This document shows positions 1 through 7,403 of a stretch of DNA of 64,000 nucleotides, in pieces. The notes under the pieces were generated by a model. The model did not search any database and had not been told where the DNA came from. It worked only from the letters and a program-made list of their open reading frames with translations. Origin of the DNA: an uncultured Bacteroidia bacterium (lineage in GTDB: Bacteria; Bacteroidota; Bacteroidia; Bacteroidales; UBA932); NCBI GenBank assembly GCA_902788095.1, contig CADAIT010000004.1:62001-126000 (forward strand). The letters are read 5' to 3'. Both the position numbers and the translations under genes were made by a program. Position 1 is the stretch's first letter, and the number at the start of each line of letters is the position of its first letter.

Positions 1-1
1 C

Positions 2-493
2 GAGAGCCCGCTCCTGAACGACTTCGATCTCAAAACCGCCAAGAACGTGCTCATCAACATCACCACGGGCAACAACGAACAGGGCGCCAAGATGAGCGAC
101 CTGGAGAAGATTGACGACATGATTACCGAATATACCGGCGATGCCAACCATTTCAAGAAGGGCATCATCTGGGAGGACGATCCCGAATTCGGTGACCGCG
201 TCCGCATCACGGCCATCGTCACCGGCTTCCAGATGGACCTGGGCGGCCTGGGCCTCAACAAGGACCTGGGAAACCTGGTCATCATTGACGAGGCCTTCGA
301 ATGGGAGACGTCGGGCCACGGAGAGGAAGTCTCGCTGCCCAGCGGCACCGACACCATCAAAATCGGTTACAACAACTCCGACAACGCCAAATACTACAAC
401 TTTGCCTCGGAAAAGAAGCCGGTGCTCTGCATCGCCCCGGGCGAGAAGAAGGCCGATCTGGAGAACATCCCCGCCATCCGCCGCAAACACTAG
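2..493 (+). CDS. ftsZ: Cell division protein FtsZ, C-terminal part (5' end outside window)
   Basis: FtsZ is the tubulin-like GTPase that polymerises into the division ring. Only the last ~163 codons are present; the frame is open from base 2. The visible part contains the stretch AKNVLINITTGN and a later FGDRVRITAIVTGF, which match the end of the FtsZ C-terminal tubulin-like domain. After this comes an unusually modest linker and a terminal peptide ENIPAIRRKH resembling the conserved basic tail that binds FtsA/ZipA-type partners. The gene stops 18 bases before a ~150-bp hairpin repeat that separates it from a convergent gene. The N-terminal GTP-binding half cannot be checked here. Confidence 0.93.
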   Translation, partial: ESPLLNDFDLKTAKNVLINITTGNNEQGAKMSDLEKIDDMITEYTGDANHFKKGIIWEDDPEFGDRVRITAIVTGFQMDLGGLGLNKDLGNLVIIDEAFEWETSGHGEEVSLPSGTDTIKIGYNNSDNAKYYNFASEKKPVLCIAPGEKKADLENIPAIRRKH

Positions 494-510
494 ACGGGCG
501 CCGGGAGGAG

Positions 511-661
511 CAGCATTCACCGTTCCGTCTGCATCCGTCCTTCCGGCTACCGCAAGAAGGCATACCCTCCCGCACGATTTAGGCCGATTTTGAGCGCCAG
601 ATGAAGCGATAGCATAAGCCCCCGCACAAAAGACGTCGTTCTTGTGCGGGAGCTTGTGCTA
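511..661. repeat. Dispersed ~150-bp repeat with long hairpin, copy 1 (inverted relative to copy at 4487)
   Basis: This stretch is repeated in inverted orientation at 4487-4634 with a few mismatches and one small indel. It ends in a near-perfect 50-base palindrome at 611-660 (arms CCCGCACAA / TTGTGCGGG around GACGTC). It sits between the convergent 3' ends of ftsZ and the exported protein at 683-1528, so the hairpin probably serves as a bidirectional transcription terminator. Both copies share this placement. I do not recognise a named family. Confidence 0.85.
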
Positions 662-682
662 TGAATTACGATTGAAGTAAAC

Positions 683-1528
683 TTATTCTGTAGGGGCGAA
701 GTACTCTTTTTTGAAAATTAACGGCCAATATATCCAGTCAGAATGATTCCGTCTGAGCCAAAACCACCTGCCATCGGCACAGCAGGTTGTACAGTCGTAT
801 TGTAACAATATTGTCCTGAGCGTGGCGGTAAGCCGCTCTTGTACTCCAGATTCCACCTCTTCCGGCCATCTCATACACTCCACGGTCCAATCCACTATTC
901 TCCCGGTTTTATCATACTTTGACGGGTAGATCTTCGTTGTTATCCGAAATCCTTTCAATTCCGGGAATTCCCTGTAATTAAACTTCTTGGGTAATTCCTG
1001 AAACATCCGATCTCTGTTGAGCGTCCCCTTGTGTTGTTTATTGCGGTATTTGCGGGAGGCCGTCACAATACCTGATTTGATGGTAAGTTCAACCTCGGTC
1101 TCATTCAAATCGTCCCATCCACTTTCCGAAGCAAAAAGGAGGGGGCCTGTCCCGCAGATGACGGTCCCGCTGAACCAGGAGGCAAAAATGTTACCGCGAC
1201 TGTCTTTGAAATCTTGTAGGGCGTCCCGGAAATCGGCCTTGTCTGAGCTCCCCCTCAATGTTTCAAGATAGAGTTTATTGCCATTGACACGCCAAGTGGC
1301 CACATAGCCCCGGAAGTTCCAGGAAAAGACATCATCAAACCCTACCTCTCCCCTTAAATAGTTGTAATGCCGGGAATCCAGTTGACCCAGCGGGGCGGTG
1401 TTGATGGCATACTTGACATTACCCATAATGAGCGTATCACGTATCTGACGCGTCGTGCTGCTCCAGCCATAAAACGGGAGAAGCAATAAAGCCGACAGGC
1501 CTGCGAATATATGCAAGATTCTCTTCAT
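683..1528 (-). CDS. Exported protein of unknown function
   Basis: A 281-residue protein with an N-terminal signal peptide (basic MKRILH start, hydrophobic run to about residue 22, no lipobox cysteine). I do not recognise the family. The mature part is rich in aromatic residues, with YNYLRG and FRGYVATWRVNGNKLYLE around residues 56-90, suggesting a small beta-rich domain; a CTTCC cluster occurs near residue 250. It lies alone on the minus strand, between folP upstream and the bidirectional hairpin downstream. Likely periplasmic or outer-membrane associated by its signal sequence; no activity can be assigned. Confidence 0.7.
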   Translation of the reverse strand: MKRILHIFAGLSALLLLPFYGWSSTTRQIRDTLIMGNVKYAINTAPLGQLDSRHYNYLRGEVGFDDVFSWNFRGYVATWRVNGNKLYLETLRGSSDKADFRDALQDFKDSRGNIFASWFSGTVICGTGPLLFASESGWDDLNETEVELTIKSGIVTASRKYRNKQHKGTLNRDRMFQELPKKFNYREFPELKGFRITTKIYPSKYDKTGRIVDWTVECMRWPEEVESGVQERLTATLRTILLQYDCTTCCADGRWFWLRRNHSDWIYWPLIFKKEYFAPTE

Positions 1529-1684
1529 TTATTCAACTGCCGATTTGTTAAAATGATAAGTTACGTATTTCCCACGATATGGCCGCAATCAATCCACACA
1601 GGCCCAGCAATTGTCCACCCCTTAACCCGGCTATTCACAATGAAACCGTTCTGTTTCACTTCCGCTTGGTGGCAATAAATGCAA

Positions 1685-2668
1685 TTATAGTGCCTCCGCC
1701 CATTCCCACAGCCGGACGGTGCGGGCGGCTTCCGGCACGTCGTGGACGCGGAGCCAGCGGGCACCCCGTTCCAGGGCTGCATACTGAACCACTTGCGTGG
1801 CGGGCATCGCCTCTTCGGGAGAAATACCCAACACTTTGTATATCATACTCTTGCGGGATACGCCAACCAGTACGGGCCTGTCCAGCTCCTGCAATTCGTC
1901 CAGCCGGCGCAACAACTCCCAGTTCTGTTCCAGCGTTTTGGAAAAGCCGAAGCCCGGGTCCGGCAGCCAGTCGGCAATCCCGGCATCTGCGGCCTTCAGG
2001 GCAAAGTTGCGGAAATAGGCCTTGATGTCCTCCATAAGGTCTTCGTACTGTGTAAATTGCTGCATGGTTTCCGGCGTTCCGCGCATGTGCATGGCCACAT
2101 ACGGGAGCCCCAGGCGCCCCACCGTGGGAAGCATCTCCGGGTCCAGCTGCCCGGCGCTGATGTCGTTCACCATGAACGGCCCCATCACTTCATACGCCCG
2201 CCGGACAATCTCGCTCCGGTAGGTGTCAATGGAGATGGCAGGTAACTGCCTTCCGGGGACATGTGCACCCCCGCACATGGCCCCGTGAGGGCCGATGTCC
2301 CCTGGGGGACAATAGGGGGAAAAGCGAAAGTCCCAGCTTGCTGGGAGGGACCCGTTGGATGTCCGTTCGCAAAGCGGACGAGACAGACAATGGGAGGGGC
2401 CGGAGTGAGCGGAGCGAACGGAGTTCCCCGGGAGGCAGTTGCCTGCCATCTCCCGCAGTGCCGGTTCTAATCGGGCCCATTCCTCCTCCAAAGAGGGCTG
2501 GGAGGCGCCGGGTCGGGTGGAGCAGGCACCCAGGTCCACTACCGTGGCACCATCGGCCCACATCTGCCGCGCCCGTGCAAGGACGTCCGCCGCTGCGGTG
2601 CGGCTGCCGGCATAGAAGGAATCTTCCGTCAGATTCACGATGCCCATGATATGTACATTGGCGCTCAT
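1685..2668 (-). CDS. folP: Dihydropteroate synthase carrying an in-frame palindromic insertion
   Basis: DHPS condenses 6-hydroxymethyl-7,8-dihydropterin diphosphate with p-aminobenzoate in folate synthesis. Family motifs are visible in order: MGIVNLTEDSFY (residues 8-19), DLGACSTRPGA (45-55), ISIDTYRSE (145-153), MVNDISAG, MHMRGTPETMQ, DPGFGFSKTLEQN and GVSRKSMI. Between the second and third motifs, about residues 73-145 are foreign: they are encoded by a 223-bp element with long terminal inverted repeats related to intergenic copies at 41.1-41.6 kb. The reading frame stays open through it, so the protein is ~60 residues longer than usual. The predicted -7 box (2674-2681) ends only 5 bases before this ATG; translation may be leaderless or begin at Met8. 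Function is probably retained because the insert falls between barrel elements, but this is inference. Confidence 0.9.
   Translation of the reverse strand: MSANVHIMGIVNLTEDSFYAGSRTAAADVLARARQMWADGATVVDLGACSTRPGASQPSLEEEWARLEPALREMAGNCLPGNSVRSAHSGPSHCLSRPLCERTSNGSLPASWDFRFSPYCPPGDIGPHGAMCGGAHVPGRQLPAISIDTYRSEIVRRAYEVMGPFMVNDISAGQLDPEMLPTVGRLGLPYVAMHMRGTPETMQQFTQYEDLMEDIKAYFRNFALKAADAGIADWLPDPGFGFSKTLEQNWELLRRLDELQELDRPVLVGVSRKSMIYKVLGISPEEAMPATQVVQYAALERGARWLRVHDVPEAARTVRLWEWAEAL
2231..2453. repeat. Palindromic element inserted within folP (copy A)
   Basis: The element is bounded by terminal inverted repeats of ~30 bases (2231-2259 and 2425-2453, about three mismatches) built around GGCAGGTAACTGCC. 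Internally it has TGTGCACCCCCGCAC next to the left end and GGGGCCGGAGTG plus GAACGGAGT next to the right end; the same two blocks, in the same order, occur in elements at 41120-41302 and 41500-41633. An inner hairpin (GTCCGTTCGC / GCGGAC region) lies in the middle, as in the other copies. It encodes no enzyme and is carried inside the folP reading frame without a stop. Confidence 0.85.
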
Positions 2669-2673
2669 GTGCG

Positions 2674-2701
2674 CAAAGGTAGGAAAAATTCATTATCTTT
2701 G
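2674..2701. promoter_or_regulatory. Divergent -7 boxes for folP and gltX
   Basis: Two Bacteroidetes-type -7 boxes face away from each other: TACCTTTG on the minus strand (2681-2674) for folP and TATCTTTG on the plus strand (2694-2701) for gltX. Both match TAnnTTTG exactly. The -33 elements are weak or absent by eye. Confidence 0.65.
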
Positions 2702-2723
2702 CACTTCAATTGCAAGATTCTAT

Positions 2724-4475
2724 ATGGAAAGAAGAACGCGCGTCAGATTCGCTCCGTCTCCCACCGGCCCGCTGCACATGGGCGGTGTACGTACGGCCCT
2801 GTACAATTACCTTTATGCCAAGCAGAGAGGCGGGGACTTCATCATCCGCATCGAGGATACGGACTCCCACCGCTTTGTGCCCGGGGCGGAACAATATATC
2901 ATTGAAGCACTTAACTGGTGCGGCATTGTTCCGGACGAGGGCGTGGACCAGGAAGGAAAGGTGGTGGAGACCGCGTCGGACAGGCATCCGCACGCCCCGT
3001 ACCGCCAGAGCCAGCGCCGGCCCATCTATCGGCAATATGCGGAGCAGTTGGTGGACGCCGGCTGGGCGTACTACGCCTTCGATTCGGCCGATGAACTGAA
3101 TGAACGCCGCGCCGCTGCGGAGGCCGCCGGCGACACGTTCATGTACAACGCCGCCAGTCGTGGCAGCCTGCGCAATTCCCTCACCCTTCCGGAGGAGGAA
3201 GTCCGGCGTCTGGTGGAAACCACCACGGACTGGACCATCCGCTTCAAGATGCCCCATAACCGCATTGTGAAGATGGAAGACCTCATCCGCGGCCACGTGG
3301 AAGTGAATACCGACACCCTGGACGACAAAGTGTTATGGAAGCGTGCGGACGAACTTCCTACCTACCACCTGGCCAATATCGTGGACGACCATCTGATGGA
3401 AATCACCGAGGTCATCCGCGGCGAGGAATGGCTGCCGTCGCTGCCGTTGCACTATCTGCTGTACGAGGCCTTCGGCTGGACGGATACCATGCCGCGTTTC
3501 GCCCACCTGTCGCTGCTGCTCAAGCCTGTCGGCAATGGAAAACTGTCCAAACGGGACGGTGACAAACTGGGCTTCCCGGTGTTCCCGCTCGCCTGGAAAA
3601 ACCCGGAAACGGGCGAAGTGTCCCACGGCTACCGCGAGGACGGTTATTTCCCGGAAGCTTTTGTGAATCTGCTGGCTATGCTGGGCTGGAATCCCGGCGA
3701 CGACCGTGAACTGTTCACCCTGCCGGAACTGGTGCAGGCCTTCTCGCTGGACAAGGTGCAAAAGGCCGGCGCCAAATTCAACCCGGACAAGGCCAAGTGG
3801 TACAACAAGGAATATCTGCGCATGAAATCCACGCAGGAGCTCACGGCGCTCTTCGTTCCCGTGCTGGAAAGCCACGGCATCCAAGTGGTGGACTGCCCCT
3901 GCAACGCCCTCACCGCCGGTGCCCGCTTTGAAGGCTTCGGGGCCGATTTCTCCAACCATATCTTCACGCGCGAATACGTGGAGGCCGTGGTGGAACTGGT
4001 GAAAGAGCGCGGTACTTTCGTGGCCGATTTCTGGGACATCGCCGCATATATCTTCGTGGCGCCGGAGCAGTTTGCCGACTTCGGCATCAAGGCCGGTGCC
4101 GGCCTGGCCGACAAGCCGGCGGATCCGAATCGTCCCATAGACCCGCGCGCCAAGGTGTATGACGATACCGCTACGGCTCCTTTCCTGGCCAAGGATGCGG
4201 ACAAATTCTGGAATGCGGACAATGCCGCTCTCTGCCAGGAAGTCTGCAACTATATCTGCGAGGAGTACAAGGGCTCCATGGACGCTCCCGTGCTGGAGGA
4301 CGTGCTGGAAACGTACATCAAAGGGAAGGAATGGCCCATGGGCAAGGTGATGAACTCCCTCCGCCTGGCCCTTACCGGCGCCGCCAGCGGCCTGGGCATC
4401 GCCGCCATCCTCTCTTTCATCGGCCGGGCCGAATTTGCCCGCCGCATGGCGTTTGTCGCGCAGCGGCTGGGATAA
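2724..4475 (+). CDS. gltX: Glutamyl-tRNA synthetase
   Basis: A class I aminoacyl-tRNA synthetase that charges tRNA-Glu in the cytosol. The Rossmann-fold signature is FAPSPTGPLHMGGVRTALYN near the N terminus (HIGH equivalent HMGG) and the second ATP-binding motif is KLSKRDG. The RIEDTD motif follows the first. The start at 2724 is chosen because it begins directly before the conserved RVRFAPSPTGP and lies 23 bases after a TATCTTTG box; an upstream in-frame ATG at 2640 would overlap the promoter and folP. At 583 residues it is longer than many bacterial GluRS (~470-510), with extra sequence in the C-terminal anticodon-binding half. No gene is coupled to it; a hairpin repeat follows. Confidence 0.96.
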   Translation: MERRTRVRFAPSPTGPLHMGGVRTALYNYLYAKQRGGDFIIRIEDTDSHRFVPGAEQYIIEALNWCGIVPDEGVDQEGKVVETASDRHPHAPYRQSQRRPIYRQYAEQLVDAGWAYYAFDSADELNERRAAAEAAGDTFMYNAASRGSLRNSLTLPEEEVRRLVETTTDWTIRFKMPHNRIVKMEDLIRGHVEVNTDTLDDKVLWKRADELPTYHLANIVDDHLMEITEVIRGEEWLPSLPLHYLLYEAFGWTDTMPRFAHLSLLLKPVGNGKLSKRDGDKLGFPVFPLAWKNPETGEVSHGYREDGYFPEAFVNLLAMLGWNPGDDRELFTLPELVQAFSLDKVQKAGAKFNPDKAKWYNKEYLRMKSTQELTALFVPVLESHGIQVVDCPCNALTAGARFEGFGADFSNHIFTREYVEAVVELVKERGTFVADFWDIAAYIFVAPEQFADFGIKAGAGLADKPADPNRPIDPRAKVYDDTATAPFLAKDADKFWNADNAALCQEVCNYICEEYKGSMDAPVLEDVLETYIKGKEWPMGKVMNSLRLALTGAASGLGIAAILSFIGRAEFARRMAFVAQRLG

Positions 4476-4486
4476 GACCTTTCTTA

Positions 4487-4634
4487 TAGCACAAGCTCCC
4501 GCACAAGAACGACGTCTTTTGTGCGGGGGCTTATGCTATCGCTTCATCTGGCGCACGGAATCGGCCCAAATTGTGCGGGAGGGTATGCCTTCTTGCGGTA
4601 GCCGGTAGCCGGAAGGACGGAACGGTGTATGCTG
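4487..4634. repeat. Dispersed ~150-bp repeat with long hairpin, copy 2
   Basis: Inverted copy of 511-661. The palindrome (4489-4537) lies just past the gltX stop and the rest reaches nearly to the stop codon of the convergent divIC-like gene at 4650. As with copy 1, it separates two genes that converge, consistent with a bidirectional terminator. The two copies flank a ~4 kb block containing the exported protein, folP and gltX. Confidence 0.85.
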
Positions 4635-4649
4635 CTGACGACAGGCGGC

Positions 4650-4976
4650 CTATTCCAGAATGTAAACGTCGTCCCCGGGGGAGGCAAAGTGGTAGGTGTC
4701 GCGCGCGAAGGATTCCAGGGAGTCCCGGTTGTTGCGCAGGGCGTCTATCTCCTGCTCCATGGCGTCTATCTCGCTCCGGAGACGGGCCATTTCCCGCTCC
4801 TGCGCCTTCACTTCCACACTGGCACGAATCCAGTTGAGCACACTGTTGTGCGCGAAGAACAACAGCCACAAGGCAACCACGGTAGTGACCACAATCACGA
4901 AAGGAATCAGGTAATTGTGGTCGCTCCGCTTGAGCCATGCCCAACGGTCTTTCTTGACGGGGACTTCCTCTTCCAT
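4650..4976 (-). CDS. Septum formation initiator family protein (DivIC/FtsB-like)
   Basis: A 108-residue bitopic membrane protein. A short basic cytoplasmic N terminus is followed by one transmembrane helix (about residues 23-42) and a coiled coil (residues ~52-90, ARLRSEIDAMEQEIDALRNN), the layout of DivIC/FtsB. These proteins bridge FtsQ/DivIB and FtsL in the divisome. It ends with RDTYHFASPGDDVYIL, resembling the conserved C-terminal motif of the Bacteroidetes members. It lies 4 bases downstream of the CPBP protease gene and is probably cotranscribed with it. Confidence 0.85.
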   Translation of the reverse strand: MEEEVPVKKDRWAWLKRSDHNYLIPFVIVVTTVVALWLLFFAHNSVLNWIRASVEVKAQEREMARLRSEIDAMEQEIDALRNNRDSLESFARDTYHFASPGDDVYILE

Positions 4977-4980
4977 ACGT

Positions 4981-5901
4981 TTACAGTTCTACGGTGTCGA
5001 TGTTGCCGCGCTGCTGCACCAGCGGAATCTTGTGGAAGGCCATGAGGCAGGCGGCCAGCACCACAACGCCCAGCACATACACAATCATGTACGTGGTCCG
5101 GGGCATCATGTCAATCCAGAATTCCGTCTCCTGCAGGGAAGGAATCTGGGACAGGATAACGGCCGTACCGTTGTTCAGGAAATGGATGAGCATGGTAAGC
5201 CACAGGTTGCCCGTCTTGTAATACACATAGCCCATGACAACGCCGATGATAAAGGCATTGAGCGCCTGCCAGGGGTTCATGTGGATAAGGGCAAAGAACA
5301 GGGCGCTCACCACGATGGCCCAACCGGGTTTCAGGCGCGTGAGAAGGCCCCTCAGCACCATGCCGCGGCACAGCCATTCCTCAAAGATGGGCGCAAAGAT
5401 GGCCACCAGCAGGAAACTGCTCCACAGCGGACCGCCCGTCATTTGCTGCAGCAACTCCGTAATCATGTCGTAGAAGGACTTCATGCCGGGCGTGAGCGTA
5501 GTAAGCTTGTAGTTCCAGTAATTGGGCAGGTCCGCTGCCACCATGGTGGCGTAAGTAAGCGCCACGGTGATAAGGACCATTTGCCAGCCTTTGAACGGGC
5601 CGAAATGATTGGAATTCAGCTTGTAACCGGTCTCGAACAGGCTATTGCGCTGGCTCTGCTGGCCGGCATAAATCATGGCCGGGACAAAGGAGAGCGGATA
5701 CACCACCAGCATGGCATACCTCTGCACCAGTTCCACGGGCAGGAAGGCGTCCAGAATGAGCTCCACGATGCCTCCAAAGATAGTTCCCAGCAGGAACCAG
5801 CCCAGCAGGCCGAACATGCCCTTCACGCCGGGAACATACCAGGAGTGTGAGGCATACAAATCGTAATTGTTGACGTTTCTTGCAAATAATTTCATAGGCA
5901 T
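4981..5901 (-). CDS. CPBP-family intramembrane metalloprotease
   Basis: A 306-residue polytopic membrane protein of the CAAX protease/bacteriocin-processing (CPBP, Abi) family. The diagnostic motifs are all visible: EEWLCRG (paired glutamates then arginine), FFALIHMNPWQ (conserved His) and HFLNNGTA (second His/Asn motif). About eight hydrophobic segments occur. In bacteria such proteins cleave membrane substrates, often for regulation or immunity to peptides; the substrate here is unknown. Two possible starts (MPMK at 5901 or the internal ATG at 5895) lie next to a degenerate copy of the 27-nt dispersed repeat. It sits between a nucleotidyltransferase (37 bases upstream) and the DivIC-like gene (4 bases downstream). 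Confidence 0.88.
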   Translation of the reverse strand: MPMKLFARNVNNYDLYASHSWYVPGVKGMFGLLGWFLLGTIFGGIVELILDAFLPVELVQRYAMLVVYPLSFVPAMIYAGQQSQRNSLFETGYKLNSNHFGPFKGWQMVLITVALTYATMVAADLPNYWNYKLTTLTPGMKSFYDMITELLQQMTGGPLWSSFLLVAIFAPIFEEWLCRGMVLRGLLTRLKPGWAIVVSALFFALIHMNPWQALNAFIIGVVMGYVYYKTGNLWLTMLIHFLNNGTAVILSQIPSLQETEFWIDMMPRTTYMIVYVLGVVVLAACLMAFHKIPLVQQRGNIDTVEL

Positions 5902-5938
5902 GGGGATTCTTCGGCTTTGCCCGGAATGAGCGGAAAGA

Positions 5939-6871
5939 CTAATACAACGGGCTGGGATACACGCCCTCCTTGACCAGTTCCGCGAATTTGGCCACCACGC
6001 CCGGACGGTCCTCCTTATAAGTTACGCCGAACCAGCGGGACGGGGTGGACAACACTTCGCAGCTGCCCTGGCCGGATTTCACGATGACATCCACGGCGTA
6101 AGGGATGTAGTACTCCTTCTTGGGTTCGGTGATATGTTCCTGGAGGAAGGTCTTGAAAATTTCCGCGCTCTTGGTGAAATAATCCGGGGTGAAGCCCCAC
6201 ATGTTCATGGAGCAAAGCGCCTTGGCATCCAGTTCCACGTGCTTTTCTCCGTTCACGGAATTGTTGCCATAAACCTTTCCGTCCGCCTCGCGGGCAATCT
6301 CCAGGTGCTCGGCAATGTCCGTCAGGTTGCCGGATTTGTCATAGGAGCAGATGCCGCGGGAGACGCTTCCGTTCTCGCTCAGGGTATTTTCCAGTTCAAA
6401 GCCCACGATGCAGTACCGGCCTTCCGAGCCTGCATGCCGGCGGCACCACTCGCCCAGGATTCTGAAAGACTCCTTGCCGTAAAAATCGTCCCCGTTGATA
6501 ACGGCGAAAGGTTCCTTGATGACCTCTGCGCCCATGAGCACGGCATGGGCGGTGCCCCAAGGCTTTACGCGCTCTTCCGGAACGGTGAACGGGGCGGGAA
6601 TCTTGTCCAGCTCCTGGGTTACGAAAACAAATTCCAAGGGTTTTCCGTCCTTGGTTTTTACTCCGGCGTATTTTTGCTTTACAGCGGTCTCCATCTGCTC
6701 TTTGAAGGACTCCCGGACAATATAAACCACCTTTCCGAAACCGGCTTCCACGGCATCGTGGATGCTATAGTCGATGATGGTTTCTCCGTGAGGGCCGAGG
6801 CCGTCCATCTGCTTGAGGCCGCCGTAACGGCTGCCCATTCCCGCAGCGAGTACAAGTAAAGTAGGATTCAT
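5939..6871 (-). CDS. Sugar-nucleotidyltransferase family protein
   Basis: A 310-residue cytosolic enzyme with the nucleotide-binding motif LVLAAGMGSRYGGLKQ at the N terminus, GETIIDYSI soon after, and the metal-binding INGDDFYGKESF in the middle. This is the GT-A fold NTP-transferase family, which activates sugar-phosphates or phospho-alditols with UTP, CTP or GTP. The substrate cannot be told from sequence; close Bacteroidetes relatives are usually annotated only as nucleotidyltransferase. First of three genes in a probable minus-strand transcription unit with the CPBP protease and the DivIC-like gene. Confidence 0.85.
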   Translation of the reverse strand: MNPTLLVLAAGMGSRYGGLKQMDGLGPHGETIIDYSIHDAVEAGFGKVVYIVRESFKEQMETAVKQKYAGVKTKDGKPLEFVFVTQELDKIPAPFTVPEERVKPWGTAHAVLMGAEVIKEPFAVINGDDFYGKESFRILGEWCRRHAGSEGRYCIVGFELENTLSENGSVSRGICSYDKSGNLTDIAEHLEIAREADGKVYGNNSVNGEKHVELDAKALCSMNMWGFTPDYFTKSAEIFKTFLQEHITEPKKEYYIPYAVDVIVKSGQGSCEVLSTPSRWFGVTYKEDRPGVVAKFAELVKEGVYPSPLY

Positions 6872-6931
6872 AGTAAGGTTCGTATTTTAGTTTTGTTCCA
6901 AAGGATTACAAATATACTCAAAAAAATTGAG

Positions 6932-6939
6932 TATCTTCG
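6932..6939 (+). promoter_or_regulatory. Possible -7 box (TATCTTCG) for the DUF4293-fab operon
   Basis: TATCTTCG differs by one base from TAnnTTTG and lies 20 bases upstream of the ATG at 6960. It would drive DUF4293, fabK, fabF and fabZ, which are separated by 6, 2 and -4 bases. Confidence 0.45.
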
Positions 6940-6959
6940 CAAACTAAAAGCGAATAATT

Positions 6960-7397
6960 ATGTGGCAGAGAATTCAAACCCTATACCTCCTCATTTCCGC
7001 CGCCCTGCTTGCGGCCCTCTGTTTCAGCAACGCCTACACGGTCACGGACCCGGACGGCCTGGTCAAGGTTTCCTATTGGCAGCTCCAGAAGCCCTATTTC
7101 GGCATTTTGCTGGGCATTCTTTGCGCCATGGTGGCCCTGGCGCTGCTCGTGTACAAATCCCGCATCCTGCAAATGCGCCTGGCCGTGCTTTCCGGCATCG
7201 TGGCCCTGGGCATGCAGGCATGGCTCGCCTGGATGTATTTCAGCTTTGAAGGCCCCGTGTTCAGCTGGACGGTCATCTTCCCGCTCATCGTTTTCATCTG
7301 CAATATGCTGGCCGCACGCGGCTGCTACCAGGACCAGCTGATGGTGGAGAGCGCTTACCGCGTACGGGAACGCCGTTCCCGCCGCAACAGGAAATAA
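6960..7397 (+). CDS. DUF4293 family membrane protein
   Basis: A 145-residue integral membrane protein starting MWQRIQTLYLL, typical of the Bacteroidetes DUF4293 family. Four hydrophobic segments are visible (about residues 9-26, 46-64, 72-92 and 100-118) and the C terminus is strongly basic (RERRSRRNRK), so it should face the cytosol. Function is unknown for the family. It opens an operon with fabK, fabF and fabZ, 6 bases upstream of fabK, which is suggestive of a membrane or lipid context but proves nothing. Confidence 0.82.
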   Translation: MWQRIQTLYLLISAALLAALCFSNAYTVTDPDGLVKVSYWQLQKPYFGILLGILCAMVALALLVYKSRILQMRLAVLSGIVALGMQAWLAWMYFSFEGPVFSWTVIFPLIVFICNMLAARGCYQDQLMVESAYRVRERRSRRNRK

Positions 7398-7403
7398 TAC
7401 ACT

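Noticed and set aside
1685-2668. folP as a broken pseudogene
   Set aside because: The insertion keeps the frame and all family motifs on both sides remain; no stop or frameshift is seen.
2640-2723. Extended N terminus of gltX
   Set aside because: The extra codons overlap the promoter box and the divergent folP gene and lack family similarity.
4915-5850. Plus-strand gene opposite the CPBP protease
   Set aside because: The reading is His/Gly-rich, antisense to a gene with intact protease motifs, and has no recognisable domain.
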